A model generated the notes under the pieces. The model saw nothing but the letters and a program-made list of their open reading frames with translations, ran no database searches and was not told the DNA's origin. Shown here piece by piece: positions 46,588 to 56,979 of a stretch of 64,000 nucleotides of DNA. The position numbers and the translations under genes were made by a program. Position 1 is the stretch's first letter; every line of letters begins with the position of its first letter. The stretch spans positions 16,047,516 through 16,111,515 of the forward strand of contig JALJCS010000015.1 of assembly GCA_023055355.1 (NCBI GenBank), read 5' to 3'. The DNA comes from Agelaius tricolor (lineage: Eukaryota > Chordata > Aves > Passeriformes > Icteridae).

Positions 46588-48189
46588 CAGAAGATAATTC
46601 CAGCTTTTTGGGTGGGAATGGGGTCCCTCTGGAGCCAGGTGGGTTTTGGCCACTGAGTCCCAATAATGAAATTTATTCCAACACATCAAGACACTTGATG
46701 TTCCTCTGCATCCTGTTGATGATTCTTTGCATCTGTGGTGATGGTATAGTTTGGAAATCCAGCAATAATTTTCCCTTCCAATTATCACAGTAAATAGCTG
46801 TTATAATTATTGCCTGTAATTTGTTTGGCCTTTTTTTTCTGCCTTCAAGATGAAATTGTTGCTGTGGTTGCTATATTTAAGGCATTTGCTGATAATAGTT
46901 TGTTTCTCCCACATGTTGGGCCCATCTGTATCAGAATTTTATTTTACCAGAGTGAGTGAGCAGAACCCTGACTTCCTCGTGTCAGATCCCATTTCCAGTG
47001 CATTGCTTCACTTCAACCACCATGGATTTTATAGCCATATTGTATGAACAATCTGTGAAGTATTTCATCCCTTTCATGAGTGATCAGGACTTGAGGAAAA
47101 AGTCAACCCTGTTCTGAATTCTTTTCCAACATACTTTCTGAGATGATGTACTGTGTGATTCAGAGAGGAATCAGTTTTCAGCAATGATATGCATTTTAAT
47201 TCCTTTATTTTGTACATTATAAACACACATCTGTTCATAAGGGAAACACATTAAGCATCCCTCCTAGCATTAGACATATTGATTGAAAATTTGTTCTGAG
47301 TTGGCTTAAGTGTCAGTAATCTTGACAAGTTTTCCAAGAACAGATAAAATGAGTCCCTGTACTGCTGAAATGAATTTTGTGTGGATAGATGTTTATGCTT
47401 TTAACGTTAAGATAGCTTCAAGCTGTGCCTGAGTAAACAAAGATTATTTCTTGCAGGGATTTTTGTTTTATTTGGCTATTGGAACTACTTGGGTGTAAAC
47501 TTTCTGACCTATGCTGGCTACCCGAAGACAGTGCCCATAATTGTTATATGGAAGAGAAATTGTAGTAATTAATCACAACAAAACTGTGAATTGTTGTGAT
47601 TATTATCTTTCTTTGATGCAAGGTACCAAATTGGGGCATGCCACACATCAGGAGCAACCTCTATCTCTGACCCTAAGCTGGTGAAACCAGAGAGCTGTCC
47701 CTTCCCTTAGGGTCCCCACCTGCTCCTCAGAGGCTGGGTCTGAGCACTGACCACCCAGATAACTCAACAGCAAATTGTGATGCTTCAAATGAACGGGGTC
47801 ATTTTGTCTAAAGTTGTGCGTGAGGATGAAGGAACAAAAAGTGGGGGGATTTGTGTAACAGAGGTGGAGCCCCTGTCCACAGCTGACTGTGGCCACAGCC
47901 TCCTGATTGTGCAGCTGACTGTGCTGGAACAGAGAGATTCACCATTGAACTCCAGCTCCCGAGGTAGTTTCCAGAGAAAGCTACAGTGAGCTGTACAAAT
48001 ACATAGGTATATTGAGGTTATGGCTTTTTTGTATGCACCAGCCCCCCCTTCTCCAATCCCATCGTTGTGATGCTGGATGTATTTGAGTTTGCAGCATTTG
48101 GGGGTGTTATTTTTGTTTTGGTAATAAAGAGTGGTTGTTTCAGAGTGTGTGGTGGTGGTGCCCAGCTGCCAGATTAAAGCAGGAATTCA
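46588..48189. other. Non-coding stretch, nothing recognised
   Basis: AT-rich DNA with short frames on both strands (for example 47648-47896 minus over 47777-47989 plus) and no domain or repeat family. Confidence 0.5.
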
Positions 48190-48560
48190 TAATATGGTGC
48201 AAAATAAGGATAAAGGAACGAAAAGAGAATGAATGCTTCTTAGCTTGGTATTTCTTTAATTTCATGTAAATTTCACTAAGTAAATACGCCTTAAAAGTGA
48301 ATAAAATTTTATTTCACTTTAACAAGAGAGTATAAAAGTTAAAAAGGTCACTGTAGTAATAGACTAATCTCAATTACCAGGGCAGCCGGTGAAACCCACA
48401 ACTCCCACCTAATCTCATTCGGTGCACACGCAGTGCACCGTTTGATTTCCAACACGGCTAAATGAAATTATAAAGCAGTGTTAAATTTATTAATCATTTA
48501 ATTAGCTAAATGTTCCTGCAACTACTCGTGAGATGAATGGCATGTCATTTTCTAATGCAA
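48190..48560. promoter_or_regulatory. Candidate conserved non-coding element with two inverted repeats
   Basis: The segment contains a 32-base near-perfect palindrome (48291-48322; arms differ by a compensating one-base shift) and a perfect 8-bp hairpin, CGGTGCAC/GTGCACCG with a 5-base loop (48420-48440). Homeodomain-like words TTAATCATTTAATTAG follow at 48490-48505. CpGs persist in an AT-rich setting (AATACGCC, CAGCCGGTG, ACACGCAG, CACGGC, ACTCGTG). No coding frame spans it. These traits resemble a deeply conserved developmental enhancer, but conservation is not visible from one sequence. Confidence 0.4.
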
Positions 48561-51389
48561 TTTGCCTCTCAGCCAGGCAGGGTCAGGAGGGAAGCTACTG
48601 GCATCTTAAATGATCTTTTTTATATTGCACCTTCTATTAAGGGACAGTGTGATATCGCTGATTATATTTGAGTCTTGTACACAAGGCCAGGGAGTTTTCT
48701 TGTTATAATAACAGGTTATATTTAAACCAAAATAAAGATGGTAAGATCCGAGGAGCCAACAATTAACCCATCTGTGACTGTATTTCTCACTATGGCTTTG
48801 CAAGGCAAATCTTTTTCATATTTAACAAGCCAGTGAACAGTGTGGGAAACTACACCAGCAGGTATTAAAGCAATGCTCAATCTAGTTTTATTTCTTTAAA
48901 TTTACTCAGTTGTGAAGGAATTTGTGGACTGAAAATTCTCCCAATGCCAGGTTAGTGTAAGCCGTCTCATTGACTCAGAATTTATTTGCACTTTTCCTTT
49001 TATTGTACAGAATCAAAGCCTTTCCTGGTCTGTGCATTCAACAATTGCTCGTTTTTGTGTGTTTTTGGATTTTTGGCATGTTTATGTGTGCATGTCACAC
49101 CAGGTTGATAGGATTATTTTTTTTTTCCTGATGTTTTGTTCTATAATTATTTTTCCACTGCAAAAATTAGTGACAAGTAGGATTCAGCAAATCTGTTTGG
49201 ATTGACACCAGGAGGTGAACCATGCTGCTTGGAGGGAAATATTCCTCAGAAACCTGCAAGTGGATTGTGCTGGTGTAAAGCTAAATCTGCCCATTCAAAA
49301 CCCATAGAAAGCAATGATGTTTTAAGGCACTTATTTCCCCACGTTTATAATAGAATATAAATACATTTTCTTTATGCATTAGGGGTTTAATTTCAGATCC
49401 TGGAGCATGTCCTCTGCACAGTAAGCATCTGTGGTGAGCTCCAAGCCAAGGAGAAGATGCATTCAGCTTTGTACATGCTGAGATCAAAATGCCAGCAATG
49501 TGTCAAAATATTTGCCTCTACCACAGTTAAGTGACACAGCCAAAAATAAAGCAAGAGGACCTAAAGCAGGAAGCAGCAGGAGATAATCTTAGCATAAGTG
49601 GTAAAAAAAGGCCATCAGTTATTATTTATAGTACAGAAACATGTGTAGACCTCTTGGAAGCCAGGCCCTGTTGGCTTTGTGCTGCATGTGCAGCTGATAA
49701 ATAACTGTCCAAACCCAGATCCACACAGCTTAATCAAAGCTTCTAAAATACAAATTGTCACCCTGGGCGTTGCAGGCAAACCCAGTGCAGTGACTACACC
49801 AAAGGGTCGTTCTACTCAACTTCCAGAGCAGCCTCTCAAAGTTTTGGCTGATTCCACTGGCACGAGGAGGACAAGAGCAGCCACATTTACTCAAAGGTTG
49901 TTTTTTGGGTGTCTAACACTGGGTGGGGGATGTATGTTGTTAGAAACTTGGTGTGTGTATAAGAAAATCATGTGATTCAGAAGGAAATGTTTGATTTTTG
50001 GTGGGAAGTACTGATCTCACATTGAAAACAGCCAATGAGTGAGATATTTTAAGTTTTATTGATAGAGAGTTTTTAAACATGAAGTGCCATAGCACAACCC
50101 AGCATGTTTGGGAAAACTGTGAAGCTTGAGTGGACTCTGGGCCTTTTTCAGAGCCCTGTGTACTTTTTTTCTGCTGGCTTTGGGGATGGTGATTCATTTG
50201 TGCATCATTTGGGAGATACAAAGTGCACCCCCTTGCAGGGAAGGAACAAAACACCAAATGCTGAGGCACAACTTGGGCAGGAGAACGTGCTGGGGAGCTG
50301 CTCTGCACAGCATTTCCCCTGGTACCCTGCACCTGCTCTTCATTAGTGCTAATGAATCCAGAAAGTAAAACATTTTGTACTAGTGACTCATATTGTTCTC
50401 TCTTGGCTGTGACTTCACTGTGGATCAAATTAAGTGAAAAAAACCTATTTTTACTAAAGCTTTAATTTCTTTTCCTGGGACGCTTTGTGTCTTGGGATAG
50501 GTCACTTAGCACCTATGGGATGTAGGATTGTATCCCATTAACTTCTCTCTCATTAGCAAATCTTCTTTTGGTTTAAGCTGGGGCTTCCCTGAGAGCTTTA
50601 ATTCCCATTGCATTTACAATTTATGTGTTTTTCACTTCCCCATTTGTAGAAGATGTGTAATCATATTGGGGAAAATCTTGCATAGCTAGATCTCCAGTGC
50701 TCGTGTAGCACCATAGGAACCAGGGAAGGAATAGAGCTTGTAATTCAAAGTTGTTATTGACATTACATAGAAATTAGAAGTGTTACACAGAAAAAAAAAA
50801 GAAGATTTGAAATATTTGTCGAGTTTTGTTTTGGTTTTTTTTGGTTGTTTTTCTTTTTCTGCTGATTAAGGCCAACTGCCCTCTTGCTTGCAAATTTTTG
50901 GTCTGTCCATGGCAAACTTGTATCGGTTTTCTCACAGCTGCACACTACAAAAATAAAGTTTTGGAAGCAGGGATCTGCAGGTGTGAAGATTTAATTGAGA
51001 GTTAGCCACATATTTTAAAATAGTTTTTGTTTTCATGAAGGCAAGATTCCTTATGGCCAGCACTTTAGTACAAGGGTTATTTCATGTGCTCTCTGTGTGT
51101 GAGACAGAGCTGTGAATACACACAGCAGCTTTGCATTTGGATCTTAGAAAGCACCTCTGATCCATACACTGTGCAGGTTGCTTATTACACACTATGTGTT
51201 CATAAAGGATTTTATTTTCTAAATATTTGGCAAAAAGACCTAGTTAGATAATTTGCTGGCAGAAAAACACAAAGCAATATTCCTCTTCTTCTCTGAGTTC
51301 AGTGCAGATAAATACAGGCTGCTGGGGCTTCACCCACTGGGTTTCCATTCACATTTTCTCACATGTTAAATATTTCTGGTTAACCAGTT
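48561..51389. other. Non-coding stretch, nothing recognised
   Basis: AT-rich DNA including a 162-codon minus frame (49940-50428), partly overlapped by 80-codon plus frames; it has no domain or splice context. A 10-base A run at 50791-50800 and T-rich words to 50850 are the only simple sequence. Confidence 0.5.
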
Positions 51390-51850
51390 AAACCGGTGAG
51401 ATGAACATGATTGCTTTTAGATTGCAGCTATAACATCGAGTGAATTTTATCGTAAGAAGCCTTTTTTTTTTTTTTTTTTTTTCTCCTTTTCCCCTGCCGA
51501 GCTGCCCTTGTGGCTGCCAGCCTGACTTTGAGGTCCTCATTATTGTGGGTTTAAATGAAGGATGTTCATCCAGGCAGGGCGGGGGAGGCCAATAGACATC
51601 GGTGCCGTTATCTGGTCCTTCTATCAGGCCAAGTGACAGGCTTCTCAGGGAAGAATGCAAAGCTCATGGTGGAGACCTCAGCCTGACACAGAAGGTGACT
51701 CCCCTGACTCTAACCTTGAAAGGAAAAAGTTCCCACTTTATTAAAATGAATTTCGAAAGGGCCGCTCTGACAGCTGCATAATTAAATATTGGAGTGTCAG
51801 CGATAATTTATTCTGCTCGCATTTGGTGGTCAGAGCCTGCTCACTGTAGG
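51390..51850. promoter_or_regulatory. Candidate conserved non-coding element, split by a poly(T)
   Basis: Both halves keep CpGs in AT-rich DNA: AAACCGGTGAG, ACATCGAGTG and TTATCGTAAG on the left; ACATCGGTGCCG, TTTCGAAAGGGCCGC, CAGCGATAATTT and GCTCGC on the right. The right half carries an E-box CAGCTG (51771-51776) directly before TAATTAAA (51779-51786), a common bHLH plus homeodomain layout. A minus frame (51388-51660) crosses the T tract and is not credible. Enhancer role is inferred. Confidence 0.38.
51462..51482. repeat. Poly(T) tract, 21 T
   Basis: An uninterrupted T run inside the candidate regulatory block, followed by CTCCTTTTCCCC so that the pyrimidine tract reaches about 51495. 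Confidence 0.92.
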
Positions 51851-52894
51851 GTCAGCAAGCACAGTGACAGAGCCAAGGATACACTGCATTACGGGGCCCT
51901 TTAGCCGTGCCAGTGAAAGGAGAGACTGTAATTTTTATTTAAATAGAGAAAACAAAGCAGCAAGGAGGTGAGCAGGCTGTGAAGTGCTCTCAGTAGCTGC
52001 CTGACAAAAACTGTGGGGGAAAACGTTGGAACTTGTGCTGAAACTGCTTTGTCTGGCTCCAGGCACTGTGATTTTTTCCAGCTTTGCCTCTTTTGGGATC
52101 CAGCTCGTCTGCTAGGACCAGTTCCTGCTGCCTTCTGTGACATACATGCTAGGAATTAACCCAGCAACAGTCCATACAATGTGCATCCCCACTCATACAC
52201 AGTTTTCTGTAAAATGATGTAAATGGTCTTAAACACGTATGAAACAAGTGGAGAGAGTTCAAATGGATCCCATTAGCTTTCCAAGTGAAGCATCAGCCAT
52301 GAATATTCTTTTCAGAGGGCAGTGGCTGCTGGAAATCAACATCTAACAAGCAGTTTTCCCAGAAGAAGTTTAAATAAAATGGCTATGTGCCCTTATGCCC
52401 AGTCAGAAAGCAGGAAAGGTCACGCTGGGAGCAGGGCTTTCAGCTGATGGGCATCTCCTTTGGAGGAGGCTGTTGGGACAAGGCTGTTGCTTTTCACTCT
52501 TAGATGGCTGATAATTGAAGCTGACATCCCAAAAATATACCCTTTTTGCACACACCAGTCTTTCAGCAAAAGCACATTGCTCACACAAACAAAATCATTT
52601 GCAAAGGCATTTTGTTTATCTCTTTCTTGTCTCAGCTATGAAACACCTATTTTCCACATTTTCTTTGGAGCCTGCTTGAGTAGATGTGTTAGAGCTCAGG
52701 TTTACTAGTTTTCACCTAAATATCTTGTAGCTTTTGCAGAAGAATTTACTAAATTCCTTCAGCACCTTCATAGTTACTGAACGAAAAGCTGAACTCATTA
52801 TGAAGAATGAATTCTGGTTTTGTGGCTCAAACACTGGATGTAAACACGGTGTCCTCAGCTCAGTTTTTAAACCACCTTTAAACTGTGAGCCAGA
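51851..52894. other. Non-coding stretch, nothing recognised
   Basis: Mixed composition; frames up to 82 codons, overlapping on opposite strands at 52403-52708, without any domain. Confidence 0.5.
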
Positions 52895-52985
52895 AGGTCT
52901 CTCTGTGACTCAGTTCCTCTTCTGTAAAATGGGAATAACAGTGCATTTCATGGGATTGCTGTGAGAATAAATACTTCAGTGTTTA
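52895..52985 (+). mobile_element. MIR/CORE-SINE-like remnant
   Basis: TCTCTCTGTGACTCAGTTCC, then TCTTCTGTAAAATGGGAATA, then TCATGGGATTGCTGTGAGAA and TAAAT, follows the MIR core and 3' part in order (CTCTGTGCCTCAGTTTCCTC, ATCTGTAAAATGGGGATAA, CATAGGGTTGTTGTGAGGAT, TAAAT). The tRNA-like head is not visible. MIR-type elements are ancient in amniotes and rare in birds, so good preservation would suggest retention for a function. The family label rests on my recall of the consensus, not on a search. Confidence 0.7.
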
Positions 52986-53312
52986 TACTCAGTTTTTATC
53001 TTGCTGAGCATAAAAGAAAATCCCTACTTGTGTTTCTGCCTTCTTGCTTGAAGAAAGACCATGAAAGCATCTTTGTCTGCTTGATATCAAGATGCAGACT
53101 CTTAAAATGACACTTGAGCATCTTTAATGTAATTCTTTGGACTCCAGACGGGCACATTTCCATTGCTTAGATCTCTGTACCCACCTATGCTCCTCTGGTT
53201 ACATTTAATGTATGTTTGTAATGCAGAATGTTCTCTCTCCACATGGGAAAGATGTGTTGGTTGTATGACTTTTTTCTCCTGTTAAGCAGGCATGTTCAAA
53301 TATGTTCTGTAA
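52986..53312. other. Non-coding stretch, nothing recognised
   Basis: AT-rich DNA between the MIR-like element and a T tract, with no frame or repeat of note. Confidence 0.5.
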
Positions 53313-53331
53313 TTTTTTTTTTTTTTTTTTT
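53313..53331. repeat. Poly(T) tract, 19 T
   Basis: An uninterrupted T run between CTGTAA and AATTTG. No retroelement body was recognised beside it. Confidence 0.92.
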
Positions 53332-55345
53332 AATTTGATGGTCAGGTGGAAAGGGAGAAGGAGAATTTAATATTCATATTTAGAAGCAGTAAACAATATC
53401 CATGCTGGCCCATGAGGACACACATATAGTCATGCCTGATGTTAGATTTTGGTTTTCCTATTTTTTTGCAAGCCTGGCTTGTCTGGAAATCTCTAATTCT
53501 GCCATAGTGGCTGCAGTGCATGCTGCAATGGCACGGAGCTTGTTTTGTAAAACCAGATTTTTAACATTTTCTCTGTTTTTTCTTTAAAGTAATTGCTGCT
53601 GTGCAGGATTTTGCACCAATCCAGCTGGAGCCATTTATGGCTGGGTGCCAGAGTGCCCAGCTGAGCCACCTGTGGGGATTGGGGTGTGACTGGTCCCAGC
53701 ATGGGGAAGAGCTGCAGCGGGGATGGGGAATCAGCCTCGAGCCTGACAAACACGTTGGGCATCTGTCATTGTCAGTCGAGTCAGGCTGGGGACAGGGCTG
53801 TGGTTTAAAAATGATAACCAGGCTTCATAAATCAGAATGCTACTGCTGCAGTCAAACTTCCCTTGGAAAGTCTTTGAATTTGGGTAGTGCATACTAATAA
53901 ATGAGCCTGCACCAGGCGAGGCGACTCGCTCCGGCACAGTTCCCTCAAGGATGGAGCTTCCATCGGCAGCAGGGACACGCTGGTGGTGACTAAAACAAGC
54001 TGTCCCTCCAGAAGGGGAAAAGGCAGAGTGATTTGAAGTTGACCTAATATTTTTTGGCTTTCAAGACAAACTTTATGGGCCTGATTATGCAGAAAGTATT
54101 CAGCCATGGCAGGGAGCCTGAGCCGAGGGGTGAAGTCCTGGTGTGGCCGGAGTCAGTGGCAAAACTCCCATCAGTTCAGCAGGATGAGGATTTCATCCAA
54201 AGTTCACAGTGGGATAATTAGTGTCAGCTCAGTACTAGTAAAACACAAGTAAATCTGTCTTGCTTTTAGCTTGCAAACTTTTACAAACAGCTCAAGGCTT
54301 AGCTGGAGTTGTTTTTATTTTACTTTGCGATACAAACCCTCAACAGCAGAACTTTAAAATGAAAGCCTGTTATTACTTTCATACCATGCTCATTGCTCTG
54401 AGAGTGGGAAATTTCCTCTGGATCCACTGACCTTCAAAACAACAGGAGGAATGATATTAAAAACGTGGTGTTAAAGATGGTAACTGTGAATTAACATCCC
54501 AAACTCCATTTCTGCAGCGCTGCTCTGAGCTTTGTGTCGCAGGCAGGCGGCTGCTCGGCTCACACAATGTCCCAGGGATTTCACTGGGACTCTGCATGTC
54601 AACAGTAATCTATCTTCATGCTACATGATTCAGGATCAGGTCATTAGTTTATACTTAGAATTAAATATTCAGTTTGATTTTAGCTCTGTGAAATGAGAGC
54701 CGAATATATAACACCTGATTTCAGAGAGCCTTGCAGTTCTGCAAGTCTCTAACATCCATGGACACACAGAAACTGCTTTTACTCCTCTGACCCTGAAATG
54801 ATTATAGCTGGAATGTTATTGAGATTACCGTTTTCTTTAGATGTCTTGGATTATTTTCTAAATCCATTTCTAACCCCATTTCTCTGTGGCATTTAAATAA
54901 ATGAGAAGAAATGAAACATTTTTAATTTCTAAGAGAAAATGCAAAATTATTTCCTAAGCGCCTCCTTTCATCCTCTCAGATTTCCTCAGAAAAAGAATAT
55001 GATGACATCCTGATAGCTATGAAACCAAAAGAGAACTGATTTGTACTTTGTAGGGAAATATGGCCTGAAATTACATGTCTAATGTGTGGCAATTTTTAGC
55101 TGAATATCTATGCCTGGCTTCCTAGTAAAGCAGACTTTGCGTTGGACACACACAGACTGAACTGAGTAATTTTAATTTAATTGAATCTTTTATGTAGGCA
55201 TTTTCCTTCTAGGGAACCTTGGCTAGTTATTCGTTTGTGAAACTTGCAATAAAATAGGAAGACAGCTCGTCAGGGATGGAAGGAAGGGGTAATATTTAAA
55301 TTGTGCTGACTTTGAAGACATTGCTTTTGATCCATTCCTTGATTT
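53332..55345. other. Non-coding stretch with GC-richer patches
   Basis: Patches at 53600-53960 and 54515-54600 keep CpGs (GAGGCGACTCGCTCCGG, GGCGGCTGCTCGGC). A 7-bp hairpin, GTCCCAG/CTGGGAC with an 8-base loop, lies at 54569-54590. Open frames at 53493-54107 run on both strands without a domain. From 54600 the DNA is AT-rich. Confidence 0.45.
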
Positions 55346-55371
55346 AAAAAAAAAATATATATATATATATA
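55346..55371. repeat. A run passing into TA microsatellite
   Basis: Ten A followed by about eight TA units. The minus frame over it (55223-55501) is a tyrosine/isoleucine run made by the repeat. Confidence 0.92.
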
Positions 55372-56958
55372 GGTATTTAGTATTTAAAGATTCCTTTCTG
55401 TGACTACTTTTTTTTCTCAAAACACTTTTTTTGTAGATGCCTGATAGATAATTATGCCTCAGCCAGGTTACCAGTGGGGACAAGAATGCAAAGTGCAGCA
55501 TTGAAAATTGTATTTCCTCACCTTCTTTGTTTAATTTGTCTAATTACTTTGGATGCCTTTTTTTCCCTTTAAAGGAAAGCCACCTAAAATATCTTTAAAA
55601 AATCACAGTTAATCTAGTGCAAGAAAGGCAATCACAGCACTTGTGCATTCAGGCCTTTAGCTGAATCAGTTCCTGAACAAATAAAGCCCCATTCTGCAAG
55701 ACAAACCTTGACTTTTTAAAGCCTTTCTGGAGTTATCACAGGGTGGAAATATGATGAGTTAAAAAGCAACACCAGAACTATGCGGTTGGGTGAGTAAGGT
55801 AAATCAAGATAGGTTTTGTCTGGAGCTTAATTCAAAGGGAAGTAGATTCTCTGCTGTGAAACTGGAAAGTTTCCATTCTTTAAGTTGTTTTTTTTTAATT
55901 GCTTTTAATTTTCCTAATTTCAGAAGAAACCTTTAACAGAAAGTGTCTGCCAGCAGAAAATTACCATATTGAGCAGGGGGGAGCGCAGAGTTCATCATCC
56001 CTGGGCTGACCCTGCTCTGTTTACTCTGCTGGGGTAGGAGCAGTGGCTGGCCAAGCTCTGCTAGGCAGAGTGTATTACCCTGTCAGGGAGAGGCCAGGCT
56101 GCTGGATTCACCCTGAACAAATTACATACCTCACTACATCTCCGAGCAAGGCAGCAGGGTTATAACTCAGCCTAAGCACCATTCACTCTTCTATTACCTT
56201 CATAACCAAGGTCATACTAATCAACTCAATTACCAGTCCTCTTGGACATTTTCATAATGTTTTCTGCTAGTTGCTCTCCTGTGAAAATCTCCCGGTCTAA
56301 GCAAATTAATGCCATTTTTATAACTATCTGCATTTCAGGTACAGTGATCATCTTTCAAAAGGCTGCTTCATGGCAACAAATACCAGCCAAATGTGAGAAC
56401 AACAAGGATGGGCAGCTGCATTCTTATCTTGACCTCATTTTTATTGGGAAAGCTAGCTTAAATACACCTTAAAACAAAGACCTGTGTGTCAGAAATGAAG
56501 GATGTATTACTGTAGCTTTTAAAAATCTTCAGGGCATACAGGAGGGCTGATCAGGAAGCCTGGTTTTATGTGTTGTTTAATTTTTGGAAAATCCTTTACA
56601 TGTCACATTCAGTGTTTCAAATGCAAAGGTAATCTTAGACTATCTTTCTTTAGAAGTTTTCTCAAAGTTAGTCTGTCTCCCTAATTTTTATGTTTCTCTG
56701 AATGCTATTATAAAAACATCTCCCTGTACACAATTTTAGTATAAATACTAATGCCTAAATATTTAATTTGGAAGTTTCTAATATTTGTACAGCCACATCT
56801 TTTAAAATCTCCACAAAGTATTATGGCACGGGGAAAAACAATCAGGGGAAACTAATTTCTCATTAATTTAGATTTCTTCAGGGCTAAATTGTTCCCTGAG
56901 GCAGATTTTCCCACTGGAGAAATTCATTTGGTCCCTCTTTGGGACTTCAGTGTTCAGT
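55372..56958. other. Non-coding stretch, nothing recognised
   Basis: AT-rich except 55975-56110, where GC rises briefly. No long frame, repeat family or RNA gene. Confidence 0.5.
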
Positions 56959-56979
56959 GGAATAAACACTGTTTATTCC
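56959..56979. promoter_or_regulatory. Forkhead-type inverted repeat
   Basis: GGAATAAAC and GTTTATTCC form a perfect 9-bp inverted repeat around ACT. It contains ATAAACA (56962-56968) and TGTTTAT (56970-56976), two opposed matches to the forkhead core RYAAAYA separated by one base. Opposed sites are known to bind some FOX proteins cooperatively; use here is inferred. Confidence 0.35.

Noticed and set aside
49940..50428. 162-codon open frame (minus)
   Set aside because: No domain, no splice context, and plus-strand frames overlap it.
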